Source: Caulobacter sp.
GTDB lineage: Bacteria; Pseudomonadota; Alphaproteobacteria; Caulobacterales; Caulobacteraceae
Assembly: GCA_030645575.1 (NCBI GenBank)
Contig: JAUSMJ010000064.1
Span: forward strand, 1-64,000
Direction: 5' to 3'
DNA length: 64,000 bases
This document shows, piece by piece, positions 1 to 8,932 of this stretch. Every line of letters starts with the position of its first letter. Positions within the stretch are counted from its first letter, which is position 1. Both the position numbers and the translations under genes were made by a program. The notes under the pieces were generated by a model. That model did no database searches. It had not been told where the DNA came from and saw only the letters and a program-made list of their open reading frames with translations.

Positions 1-138
1 CCCACACCAACCGACGGCCTCTACGACGTCGTCTTCAGAACAACCGACATCGCGGCCATCGACCTGCGAGCCCAAAACAGACAATCTCAACCCGTCACGG
101 ATGTCCCCGAACACCCGTCACCGATGTCTCCGGTCTGA
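1..138 (+). pseudogene. C-terminal end of an IS481-like transposase (cut by window edge)
   Basis: Frame 1 from base 1 reads PTPTDGLYDVVFRTTDIAAIDLRAQNRQSQPVTDVPEHPSPMSPV*, resembling the C-terminal tail of IS481-type transposases; 5' part lies outside the window. Confidence 0.5.
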
Positions 139-304
139 ACATTGGGGGAGGGGGACCATGCGGAGCATGGTGGAGGGGGATGCGCTGGCGTGGCCACGGA
201 AGAGGTGAGGGAGATGCGTGTGAGATCGGCGAGCACCGGCGCTTCCCTCTCCACCACCCTTCGGGTGGTCCCCCTCTCCCAAGAGGGAGAGGAATGACCA
301 GGTC

Positions 305-838
305 ATGATCCGCCTGTTCGCCGCCATCGCCATTCCCGAGGACATCGGCGAGCCGCTGCTGCGCCGGCAGCACGGCCTGCCCGGCGCGCGGTGGCGGCCG
401 CTCGAGGCGCTGCACATCACGCTGCGGTTCTTCGGCGACGTGCAGGAGCGCATCGCCGAGGACCTCGATGTCGAACTGGCGCGGATCACCGCCGCGCCCT
501 TCGGCCTGACGCTGGACAGCGTCGGCGCGTTCGGCGAGGGGCCCGAGATCCACGCGGTCTGGGCCGGCGTGGCCGAGAGCGAACCGCTGCGGACGCTGGC
601 CGGCCGCTGCGAGACCGCCGCCCGGCGGGCCCGGGTGACGCCCGACCGCCGCGCGTACAGGCCGCACCTGACGCTGGCCTACCTGCGCCGGCCCGACCCG
701 GCCGCCGTGGCGGCCTGGATCCAGGCCAACAGCCTGCTGCGGTCGCCGCCGTTCGCGATCGACCGGTTCGGCCTCTATTCGAGCCACCAGACCAGCGAGG
801 GCTCGCGCTACGTGCTGGAGCGCGAATACCGGCTGTGA
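305..838 (+). CDS. thpR: RNA 2',3'-cyclic phosphodiesterase (2H phosphoesterase, ThpR/LigT-like)
   Basis: MIRLFAAIAIPEDI start; two HxT motifs (LHITLRFFGDV and PHLTLAYLRR). Confidence 0.9.
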   Translation: MIRLFAAIAIPEDIGEPLLRRQHGLPGARWRPLEALHITLRFFGDVQERIAEDLDVELARITAAPFGLTLDSVGAFGEGPEIHAVWAGVAESEPLRTLAGRCETAARRARVTPDRRAYRPHLTLAYLRRPDPAAVAAWIQANSLLRSPPFAIDRFGLYSSHQTSEGSRYVLEREYRL

Positions 839-845
839 CGACCGG

Positions 846-1346
846 TCAGGACCCGGCCATGACCCCCAGCGTGATGGTGTAGAGCTTCTGCGCCGGGGTC
901 GGGTGGCAGCTGGCGTCGGGCGCGTCGCTGCCGCAGACGCCAGCCGCCGTGTCATAGCTGACGCTGACCGCGACCAGCTGGTCGCCCTTCTTGTAGCCGG
1001 CGGCCGTTCCGGTCGAGCCATCGGCGTCGGCGCCCGGATCCCGGGTCCAGCCGCCGCCCAGCATCATCGCGTCAAGCTTGGCGGCGATGGCCTGGACCGT
1101 TCCCGGGAACACCGCGCCGTCGCCGGAGAAGGCGATCTGGCACCCCTCCGTGCTGGCCATGCCGGGATAGCCGACGCTGGCGGGGCCGACCGTCGCGGTG
1201 GTTCCGAGCACGGCGGTCGAGCTGGTGTAGAGCGAACCGCAGGTCGCGTTGACCGCCGCGCTCTGGGCCCGGGCGGCGGTGGGCGCCGCGGCGGGCAGGG
1301 CCAGGGCGAGGGCCGCGAGGGCGGCGAAGACGACGGTTCGGCGCAT
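846..1346 (-). CDS. hypothetical secreted protein
   Basis: 166 aa ORF with signal peptide-like N-terminus MRRTVVFAALAALALALPAAAPTAARAQS. Confidence 0.6.
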   Translation of the reverse strand: MRRTVVFAALAALALALPAAAPTAARAQSAAVNATCGSLYTSSTAVLGTTATVGPASVGYPGMASTEGCQIAFSGDGAVFPGTVQAIAAKLDAMMLGGGWTRDPGADADGSTGTAAGYKKGDQLVAVSVSYDTAAGVCGSDAPDASCHPTPAQKLYTITLGVMAGS

Positions 1347-1523
1347 GACAGGTCTCCGGTCCGGATCCCCGTGGCGCGTCCGGGTTCGGCGCGCCTGTCG
1401 AGGCCGCGCGGAGCCTAGACCCGCGTCCGAGATCGCGGAACGGTGGTTTCCTCAAATCGGGTCACTGCGTCCGCTGGGCCTCGAAGGCCGCGACCGTCGT
1501 GCGGGTTCAGGTTCGGGTCGGGC

Positions 1524-2354
1524 TCACAGCCGCCCGGTGAACTCCAGTTCGACCGGGCCGGTCATGATCACGTGGCCGTCGTCCTCGCGCCATTCGACCT
1601 GCAGTTCGCCGCCGTCCATTTCGATGGTCGCGGCGCGGCCGGTCAGGCCGCGGCGGGCGCAGGCGACCAGAGCCGCGCAGGCGCCGGTGCCGCAGGCCTT
1701 GGTCAGGCCCGCGCCGCGCTCCCAGACCCGCAGGCGGATGCGATCGGGCGCCTTCACCCAGGCGAAGCCGACGTTGACCCCTTGCGGGAACATCGGGTGG
1801 TGCTCGATCAGGCTGCCCGAGCCCTTGACCAGGGCGTCGCTCGGCTCCTCATCGACGAAGAACACCACGTGCGGATTGCCCATGTTGACCGCGCCGGGCG
1901 TGTGCAGATGCGGCGCGTCGATCGGGCCGACCTGCAGCTCGATGCCCCTGGTGTCCATCTCCTCGGCCAGCGGGATGTGGTCCCAACGCAGCTCGGGCGG
2001 GCCCATATCGACGGAGACGCGCTTGTCGCCCTCGGCGCGGGTCGCCGACAGCAGGCCGGCCTCGGTCTCGATGACCGCCTCGTCGCGGCCGGTCGCCTCC
2101 ATCAGCAGCCAGGCGACGCAGCGCGTGGCGTTGCCGCAGGCATCGACCTCGCCGCCGTCGGCGTTCCAGATGCGCATGAAGGCGTCGGCCCGCGCGGTCG
2201 GCTCGATGGCGATCAGCTGGTCGCAGCCGACGCCGTTGGCGCGGTCGGCGATGGCCCGCGCCTGCGCCGGCGTCGGCCGAAAGGCCTCGCCCCGCGCCTC
2301 GACCACGACAAAGTCGTTGCCCAGGCCGTTCATCTTGAGAAAGGGGCGCGTCAT
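1524..2354 (-). CDS. dapF: diaminopimelate epimerase
   Basis: FLKMNGLGNDFVVVEAR N-terminus, DACGNATRCVA and TKACGTGACAALVA motifs; start trimmed to MTRPFLKMNG. Confidence 0.95.
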   Translation of the reverse strand: MTRPFLKMNGLGNDFVVVEARGEAFRPTPAQARAIADRANGVGCDQLIAIEPTARADAFMRIWNADGGEVDACGNATRCVAWLLMEATGRDEAVIETEAGLLSATRAEGDKRVSVDMGPPELRWDHIPLAEEMDTRGIELQVGPIDAPHLHTPGAVNMGNPHVVFFVDEEPSDALVKGSGSLIEHHPMFPQGVNVGFAWVKAPDRIRLRVWERGAGLTKACGTGACAALVACARRGLTGRAATIEMDGGELQVEWREDDGHVIMTGPVELEFTGRL

Positions 2355-2410
2355 GTCAGGGAAGATATAGAGGGCAAAAGACGTTGCCGCATTGGAAAGT
2401 TGCAGCGCGG

Positions 2411-2493
2411 GAATTCGGTGACAGTTTACGAATTGGCGGCCCGCGCGAGGCCGACGGCCGCGAAAGTCCAATTCGTAAACTGTCACCGAATTC
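2411..2493. repeat. 26-bp perfect inverted repeat around a 31-nt GC-rich loop (REP/MITE-like)
   Basis: GAATTCGGTGACAGTTTACGAATTGG (2411-2436) and its exact reverse complement (2468-2493). Confidence 0.85.
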
Positions 2494-2566
2494 AGTTGGC
2501 TGCGGGACTTGCCCCACCCTCGCGTCAACCTATGCTCGCGGGCCTGTTCCTCCGGTGGGGTCTCCG

Positions 2567-4681
2567 ATGAAGTTCTCAGCCTTTCTCGCGGCCGCCGCCG
2601 TGCTGGTCGCCGCGCCCGTGATGGCCGCGACCGAGACGCCGTTCGAATGGCTTGAGCAGGTCGACAGCGCCCGGTCGATGGACTGGGTGCGGGCGGAGAA
2701 CGCCAAAACGCTGCCCGTGCTGACCGGCGACGCGCGGTTCGCCGGGCTGCAGGCCGACGCCCTGGCCATCCTGTCGGCGAAGGACCGCATCCCGACCCCG
2801 ACCTTCGTCGGCGACCAGGTGTTCAACTTCTGGCAGGACGCGACCCACGTGCGCGGCGTCTGGCGGCGCACCTCGCTGGCCAGCTACCGCACGGCCGAGC
2901 CGCAGTGGGAGACGGTGCTCGACCTGGACGCCCTGTCGGCCGCCGAACACGCCAACTGGATCTGGAAGGGCGCCGACTGCCGCCCGACGACCCACGACCG
3001 CTGCCTGGTCGAGCTCTCCAACGGCGGCAAGGACGCGGTCGAGATCCGCGAGTTCGACCTGAAGACCAAGGCCTTCGTCGAGGGCGGCTTCCGCCTGCCC
3101 GAAAGCAAACAGACCGTCGCCTGGCTCGACGCCGACACCATCATCCTGACCCGCGACTGGGGTCCGGGCACGACCACCGAGTCCGGCTACGGCATGGTGG
3201 TCAAGACGCTCAGGCGAGGCCAGGCGCTGGACCAGGCCGTCGAGGTGTTCCGCGGCGATGTGAAGGACGTCAGCGCCAGCCCGCGCGTGCTGCGCGACGG
3301 TCAGGGCCGGCGGATCGTGCTCATCGAGCGCGGCCTCGACTTCTTCAACACCGCCACCTTCGTGCTGCCCGACGGCGGCGCGCCGCAACGGCTCAACCTG
3401 CCGACCCGCTCCTCCACCCATGGCTACGTCGAGGGACGGCTGGTCGTGTCGCTGCAGGAAGACTGGGATATCGCCGGCGGCCGCTACCCGGCCGGCGCGC
3501 TGCTGGCCATCGACGTTCCGGCGCTGCTGGGACAGGGCGCAAACACCGCGAACGCTCCGGCCGTGGCCGAGGTGCTCTACACCCCCGCGCCGCGCCAGGC
3601 CCTGGACCGCGACCAGATCGCGGTCACCGCCGGCCGCGTGGTCGCCGTCGCCTACGATAACGTCCGGGGTCGGCTGCTGACCTTTGCCCGCAAGGCCGAC
3701 GGGACCTGGTCGAGCCAGCGCTATCCGGGCCTGGAGAACGCGGCGGTCAACATCGTCACCACCGCCGACGAGGGCGACGCCATCTTCTACACCGAGGAGG
3801 GCTTCACCACCCCGACGCGGCTGATGCTGGCGCCGGGCGTCGAGGCGACCTCGGCCATGGTCAAGACCCTCCCCGCCCGGTTCGACGCCTCCGGCCTGAT
3901 GGTCGAGCAGCATGAGGCGACGTCGAAGGACGGGACGAAAATCCCCTACTTCATCGTCACCAGAAAGGGTCACGGCCACGACGGCGCCAACCCCACCCTG
4001 CTGCACGCCTACGGCGGATTCCAGCTCAGCAAGCTGCCGGTCTACGACCCGCTGGTCGGCAAGCTGTGGCTGGAGCGCGGCGGCACCTACCTCGTGGCCA
4101 ACATCCGCGGCGGGGGCGAGTTCGGCCCGGCCTGGCACGAGGCGGCGCTGAAGGCCAACCGCCAGCGCGCCTATGACGACTATTTCGCGGTCGCCGAGGA
4201 CGCCATCCGGCGCGGCCTGACCAGTCCCCGGCGCCTGGGCGCCTATGGCAGGTCGAACGGCGGCCTGCTGATGGGCGTGGCCATGGCCCAGCGGCCGGAC
4301 CTGTGGAACGCGGTGGTGGTCGAGAGCCCGCTGCTGGACATGCTGCGCTATCACCTGCTGCCCGCCGGCGCCTCGTGGATCGGCGAATACGGCGACCCGA
4401 CCGTGGCCGAGGAAGCCGCCTGGATCGCGCGTTACTCGCCGTTCCAGAACCTGAAGGCCGGGGTGAAGTACCCGCTGGCCTACATCACCACCTCGACCAA
4501 GGACGACCGGGTCCATCCGGGCCACGCCCGCAAGTTCGCGGCCATGCTGGCCCAGCTGGGCGCGCCCTATCTGTACTACGAGAACACCGACGGCGGTCAC
4601 GCCAACGGGGCCGACCCGACCGCCAATGCCCGGCGCTGGGGCATGCACTACACCTATCTCACCCGACAGCTGATGGACTGA
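2567..4681 (+). CDS. prolyl oligopeptidase family serine peptidase (S9A), exported
   Basis: Signal peptide MKFSAFLAAAAVLVAAPVMAA; TETPFEWLEQVDS, RGGGEFGPAWHEAALK, GRSNGGLLMG nucleophile elbow, DGGHANG catalytic His region. Confidence 0.9.
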   Translation: MKFSAFLAAAAVLVAAPVMAATETPFEWLEQVDSARSMDWVRAENAKTLPVLTGDARFAGLQADALAILSAKDRIPTPTFVGDQVFNFWQDATHVRGVWRRTSLASYRTAEPQWETVLDLDALSAAEHANWIWKGADCRPTTHDRCLVELSNGGKDAVEIREFDLKTKAFVEGGFRLPESKQTVAWLDADTIILTRDWGPGTTTESGYGMVVKTLRRGQALDQAVEVFRGDVKDVSASPRVLRDGQGRRIVLIERGLDFFNTATFVLPDGGAPQRLNLPTRSSTHGYVEGRLVVSLQEDWDIAGGRYPAGALLAIDVPALLGQGANTANAPAVAEVLYTPAPRQALDRDQIAVTAGRVVAVAYDNVRGRLLTFARKADGTWSSQRYPGLENAAVNIVTTADEGDAIFYTEEGFTTPTRLMLAPGVEATSAMVKTLPARFDASGLMVEQHEATSKDGTKIPYFIVTRKGHGHDGANPTLLHAYGGFQLSKLPVYDPLVGKLWLERGGTYLVANIRGGGEFGPAWHEAALKANRQRAYDDYFAVAEDAIRRGLTSPRRLGAYGRSNGGLLMGVAMAQRPDLWNAVVVESPLLDMLRYHLLPAGASWIGEYGDPTVAEEAAWIARYSPFQNLKAGVKYPLAYITTSTKDDRVHPGHARKFAAMLAQLGAPYLYYENTDGGHANGADPTANARRWGMHYTYLTRQLMD

Positions 4682-4683
4682 CG

Positions 4684-6780
4684 ATGCGATCCTTCCTGCT
4701 TGCTCTCGCCATGACCGCCACCGCCATCACCGCCTCCGCCCAGCCGGCCGCCGCGCCCGACGACCCGTTCACCTGGATGGAGGAGATCGAAGGGACTCGC
4801 GCCCTCGACTGGGCCCGGGCCGAGAACGCCCGCTCGCTGCCCGTGCTGCAGACCGATCCGCGCTACGAGGGCCTGCACGCCAGCGCGCTGGAGATCGTCA
4901 ACGCCAAGGACCGCATCCCGGGCGTCGGCTTCAGCGGCGACGGCACGCTGGGCAATTTCTGGCAGGACGCCGAGCATGTGCGCGGCCTGTGGCGGCGCAC
5001 GAGCGTGGACAGCTTCCGCCAGGCCGAGCCGGCGTGGGAAACGGTGCTCGACTTCGACGCCCTGGCCAAAACCGAGGGCCAGAACTGGGTCTACAAGGGC
5101 GCGACCTGCCTGGCGCCCGATGATCGCTATTGCCTGGTGCAGCTGTCCGACGGCGGCAAGGACGCCGTCACGCTGCGCGAGTTCGACACGGTGACCAAGG
5201 CTTTCGTCGCCGGCGGCTTCGTCTCGCCGGACGGCAAACAGAACGTCAGCTGGCTCGACAAGGACACGCTGCTGATCGCCCGCGACTGGGGCCCCGGCAC
5301 GATGACCAAGTCGAGCTATCCCTTCGTGCTCAAGGCGTGGAAGCGCGGCGCGCCGCTGGAACAGGCGACCGAGGTCTATCGCGGCACGGCCGACGACGTC
5401 TCCGTCTCGCCGGTCGTGCTGCGCGACGCCGATGGCGTGGTGCGGGCGGTGATCGCCGCGCGGAGCCCGAGCTTCTTCGAGACCGAATACTGGCTGATCA
5501 CCGACCATGGCCCGGTCAAGCTGCCCTTCCCGATGAAGAGCAGTCTTCAGGGGCTGGTCGGCGGCCAGCTGGTGTTCACCCTGCAGGAGGACTGGGCCGG
5601 TCAGGGCCTGAAACAGGGCGACCTGGCCGCCATCGACCTGGCCGCGCTGAAGGCCGATCCGGCCGCGGCCCGCGCGACCCTGATCCTGCGCCCGACCGCC
5701 GCCCAGTCGGTCGAGGACATCAACATCAGCCGAAACAAGCTGATCGTCGGCCTGCTGGAGAACGTCACGGGCCAGGCCCTGGTGTTCACGCCGGGCGCCG
5801 AAGGCTGGACGCAGCGCAGGCTGGACCTGCCGGCCAATGTCACGATCGGCGTCGGCTCGGCGTCCGAGCGCGACGACCGGGTGTTCTTCAGCGTCGCCGG
5901 CTATCTGACGCCCAGCACCCTGTGGCTGGCCGACGCGGCCAGCGGCAAGGTCGAGATGATCAAGTCGCTGCCGCCCAAGTTCGACGCCTCGACCCATGTG
6001 GTCGAGCAGTTCTGGGCTGCCTCGAAGGACGGGACCAGGGTCCCCTACTTCGTCGTGCGGCCGAAGGACCTGAAGTACGACGGGACGGCCCCGACCCTGC
6101 AGTACGCCTATGGCGGCTTCCAGGTGTCGATGAAGCCGGGCTACTCGGCGACCGTCGGCAAGCTGTGGCTGGAGCGGGGCGGCGTCTATGTCGTGGCCAA
6201 CATCCGCGGCGGCGGCGAGTTTGGCCCGGCCTGGCACGAGGCGGCGCTGAAGGCCAACCGCCAGCGGGCCTATGACGACTTCTTCGCCGTGTCGGAGGAC
6301 CTGATCGCGCGCAAGATCACCAGCCCACGGCGCCTCGGCATCATGGGCGGATCGAACGGCGGCCTCCTGATGGGCGTGGCCCTGACCCAGCGGCCCGAGC
6401 TGTACAACGCCGTGGTCATCCAGGTGCCGCTGTTCGACATGCTGGCCTACACCCACATCGGCGCCGGCGCCTCGTGGGTCGGCGAATACGGCGACCCGGC
6501 GATCCCCGAGGAGCGGGCCTGGATCGCCGCCTACGACCCCTACAGCAACCTGAAGGCCGGCAGGCCGTACCCGCAGGTGTTCATCGAGACCTCGACCAAG
6601 GACGACCGGGTTCACCCGGCCCACGCCCGCAAGGCCGGCGCGCGGCTGGAGGCGCTGGGCTACGGCTTCCTCTATTACGAGAACATCGACGGCGGCCATT
6701 CGGCGGCCGCCAATCTCAACGAGACCGCCAAGCGGGTGGCGCTGGAGTTCACCTACCTGAGCCAGCGGCTGATGGATTGA
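4684..6780 (+). CDS. prolyl oligopeptidase family serine peptidase (S9A), tandem paralogue
   Basis: Signal peptide MRSFLLALAMTATAITASA; RGGGEFGPAWHEAALKANRQRAYDDFFAV, GGSNGGLLMG, DGGHSAA; starts 2 nt after the previous stop. Confidence 0.9.
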   Translation: MRSFLLALAMTATAITASAQPAAAPDDPFTWMEEIEGTRALDWARAENARSLPVLQTDPRYEGLHASALEIVNAKDRIPGVGFSGDGTLGNFWQDAEHVRGLWRRTSVDSFRQAEPAWETVLDFDALAKTEGQNWVYKGATCLAPDDRYCLVQLSDGGKDAVTLREFDTVTKAFVAGGFVSPDGKQNVSWLDKDTLLIARDWGPGTMTKSSYPFVLKAWKRGAPLEQATEVYRGTADDVSVSPVVLRDADGVVRAVIAARSPSFFETEYWLITDHGPVKLPFPMKSSLQGLVGGQLVFTLQEDWAGQGLKQGDLAAIDLAALKADPAAARATLILRPTAAQSVEDINISRNKLIVGLLENVTGQALVFTPGAEGWTQRRLDLPANVTIGVGSASERDDRVFFSVAGYLTPSTLWLADAASGKVEMIKSLPPKFDASTHVVEQFWAASKDGTRVPYFVVRPKDLKYDGTAPTLQYAYGGFQVSMKPGYSATVGKLWLERGGVYVVANIRGGGEFGPAWHEAALKANRQRAYDDFFAVSEDLIARKITSPRRLGIMGGSNGGLLMGVALTQRPELYNAVVIQVPLFDMLAYTHIGAGASWVGEYGDPAIPEERAWIAAYDPYSNLKAGRPYPQVFIETSTKDDRVHPAHARKAGARLEALGYGFLYYENIDGGHSAAANLNETAKRVALEFTYLSQRLMD

Positions 6781-6803
6781 GGTTGAGGCGCCGGCTCATT
6801 TTC

Positions 6804-6923
6804 AGCCGTCATCCTCGCCCCTGTGGCGAGGAACCCTCGTGCAGTCGCAGGAGCAGAGTCCCAGCCTGACTCCGTCGGGTGGCTGACAGAGGGGTCCTGG
6901 GCACAAGGCCCAGGATGACGGCT
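6804..6923. repeat. ~120-nt intergenic inverted repeat (AGCCGTCATCCTCG...CCAGGATGACGGCT)
   Basis: AGCCGTCATCCT at left and AGGATGACGGCT at right; a related copy occurs at 44345-44463. Confidence 0.7.
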
Positions 6924-6943
6924 TTGATGGTCGGCGTATGGGC

Positions 6944-7501
6944 TCACGCCCGCTCCACCGCCGCCGCGGCCGCGTCGAGGGCGTCGCAGATGGACTCGAT
7001 CTGTTCCTTCGTGAGCGCGCCGCCGGTGGTCTTGAGCCGCAGCGCCGTGCGCAGGTTTTCGCGCGCCCGCAGGATCTGCGGCGAGAAGGCGGTGCTGGCG
7101 GCGGCGGCCTCGGCCATGCGGGCGAAGATGCCGGCCGTCTGGCCCTCGTTGGCCCGCAGGTGCGCCTCGCCCTCGGCGGTGATGGTGTAGAGCTTGCGCC
7201 CGCCGGCCGCGTCGGCGGCCGTGACGAAGCCCATCTCCTCGAGCCAGGTCAGGGTCGGGTAGACCACGCCGGGACTGGGCGAATAGGCGCCGCCGGCCTG
7301 TTCCTCAACGGCCTTGATCAGTTCGTAGCCGTGCCGCGGCTGGTCGGCGATCATCCGCAGGATGACCAGCTTGAGGTCGCCGTGGTCGAAGAACCGCCCG
7401 AAGCGGCCGCGCCCGCCCATGTGACGGCGCATGTGTCCGCCCATGCCGTGACGGCCGAAGCGCTGGTGGTGTTCGCGATTGAAGCCAAGATGGCGATGCA
7501 T
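6944..7501 (-). CDS. PadR family transcriptional regulator with His-rich N-terminus (YqjI-like)
   Basis: MHRHLGFNREHHQRFGRHGMGGHMRRHMGG followed by FFDHGDLKLVILRMIADQPRHGYELIKAVEEQ..YSPSPGVVYPTL. Confidence 0.85.
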   Translation of the reverse strand: MHRHLGFNREHHQRFGRHGMGGHMRRHMGGRGRFGRFFDHGDLKLVILRMIADQPRHGYELIKAVEEQAGGAYSPSPGVVYPTLTWLEEMGFVTAADAAGGRKLYTITAEGEAHLRANEGQTAGIFARMAEAAAASTAFSPQILRARENLRTALRLKTTGGALTKEQIESICDALDAAAAAVERA

Positions 7502-7513
7502 ATCCGATCCTTT

Positions 7514-7577
7514 CTAGATATATCGGATTGTTAGATATATCGGATCGCTTCGATGTCAAGTTCGATATATCTGATCG
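7514..7577. promoter_or_regulatory. Three GATATATC-containing sites upstream of the padR-like gene (candidate operators)
   Basis: CTAGATATATCGGATTG (7514), TTAGATATATCGGATCG (7531), TTCGATATATCTGATCG (7561); first two in direct 17-bp tandem. Confidence 0.65.
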
Positions 7578-7725
7578 TATCGAAAAAGGTCGGAAGGCGA
7601 CGGGGAACCGCTCCTCAGCGGCGCCGAGAGGGGCGGGTTGCAAGGAATTTCGTCAGGGTCAGGCGCGAGCCTCAAGCGCGCGTCTCGAACCACGCACCCC
7701 GCGTCAGCTGTGCTATAGCCGGGCC

Positions 7726-7896
7726 ATGACCGACGCGCCCCAGACCCCCGCCGAGAAGATGAAGGCCATCCTGGCCGCGAAACAGGGCGGCGCCGCCCGC
7801 GCCGGCCAGGGCAGCGGGGCCGCGAGCGGCAAGACGGGCGAGCGCCTCGCCGCCGCCCGGTCCTTCTCCAAATCCAAGCCGGCCCTGCGGAAGTAG
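7726..7896 (+). CDS. small hypothetical protein
   Basis: MTDAPQTPAEKMKAILAAKQGGAARAGQ..; 56 aa, ends just before the aldolase gene. Confidence 0.55.
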   Translation: MTDAPQTPAEKMKAILAAKQGGAARAGQGSGAASGKTGERLAAARSFSKSKPALRK

Positions 7897-7901
7897 CGCT
7901 G

Positions 7902-8909
7902 ATGGCCCGCTACGACTTCGCCTCCGACAACGTCGCCGGCGCCATGCCCGAGGTTATGGACGCCCTGGCCGCCGCCAACGCCGGCGCCGCGTCCGGTTAC
8001 GGGACCGACCATGTCAGCGCCCGCGCGGCCGACCTGATCCGGGCGGCGCTCGACGCCGACGCCGAGGTGCGGTTCACGGCCTCTGGCACCGCCGCCAACG
8101 CCCTGGCCATCGCCACCCTGGCCCAGCCGCACGAGGCGGTGCTGGCCCATGAGCACGCCCATATCTGCACCGACGAGACCGGCGCGCCCGGCTTCTTCGG
8201 CGCCGGCGTCGGCCTGATCGGCCTGCCGGGCGCCAGCGGGCGCATCGACCCCGCCGCCCTGGCCGAGGCCCTGGCCCAGCCGGACGTGTCCTATCGCCAG
8301 CCGGCGGCGGCGCTGTCGCTGACCAACGCCACCGAATACGGCACGGTCTCGACGGCCCAGGCCTTCAAGGCCCTGATCGATCCGGTGAAGGCGAAGGGCT
8401 ATGGCGTGCACCTCGACGGCGCGCGGCTGGCCAACGCCGTGGCCGCCGGCTTCGACCTGAAGGCCATCCCCGGGCTCGGCGTCGATATCCTGATCATGGG
8501 CGGGACCAAGGCCGGCTCGACGCCCACCGAGGCGCTGGTCCTGCTGAACAAGGATCTGGCGCGCCGGCTCGACGCGCGGCTCAAACACGCCGGCCAGCTG
8601 GTGTCCAAGGGCCGGTTCCTGGCCGCGCCGTGGATCGGCATGCTGGAGTCCGGCGCCTGGTCGGCCCGGGCCGCGCACGCCAACGCCATGGCCCGGCGGC
8701 TGGCGGCGCTGATGCCGTTTCCGGTCGTTCATCCGGTCGAGGCCAACGGCGTGTTCGTCGATATGGACGAGCCGGCGCTGCAGCGGCTGCGGGCGACCGG
8801 CTGGTTCGTCTATCGTTTTCTCGACGGCACGGTGCGCTTCATGTGCAGCTGGGCGACCACGCCGGAGATGGTCGATGAGCTTGGGGAAGCGCTGACGTCC
8901 ATCGGGTAG
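7902..8909 (+). CDS. threonine aldolase family / low-specificity L-threonine aldolase-like PLP enzyme
   Basis: FASDNVAGAMPEVMDAL, VHLDGARLANA, MGGTKAGS Lys motif. Confidence 0.85.
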   Translation: MARYDFASDNVAGAMPEVMDALAAANAGAASGYGTDHVSARAADLIRAALDADAEVRFTASGTAANALAIATLAQPHEAVLAHEHAHICTDETGAPGFFGAGVGLIGLPGASGRIDPAALAEALAQPDVSYRQPAAALSLTNATEYGTVSTAQAFKALIDPVKAKGYGVHLDGARLANAVAAGFDLKAIPGLGVDILIMGGTKAGSTPTEALVLLNKDLARRLDARLKHAGQLVSKGRFLAAPWIGMLESGAWSARAAHANAMARRLAALMPFPVVHPVEANGVFVDMDEPALQRLRATGWFVYRFLDGTVRFMCSWATTPEMVDELGEALTSIG

Positions 8910-8932
8910 GGTTCGCCCCCGGTGGGACCGTC

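Noticed and set aside
2576-6699. Long minus-strand ORFs (2576-4648, 4654-6699)
   Set aside because: Shadow ORFs opposite the two prolyl oligopeptidase genes; no recognisable motifs.
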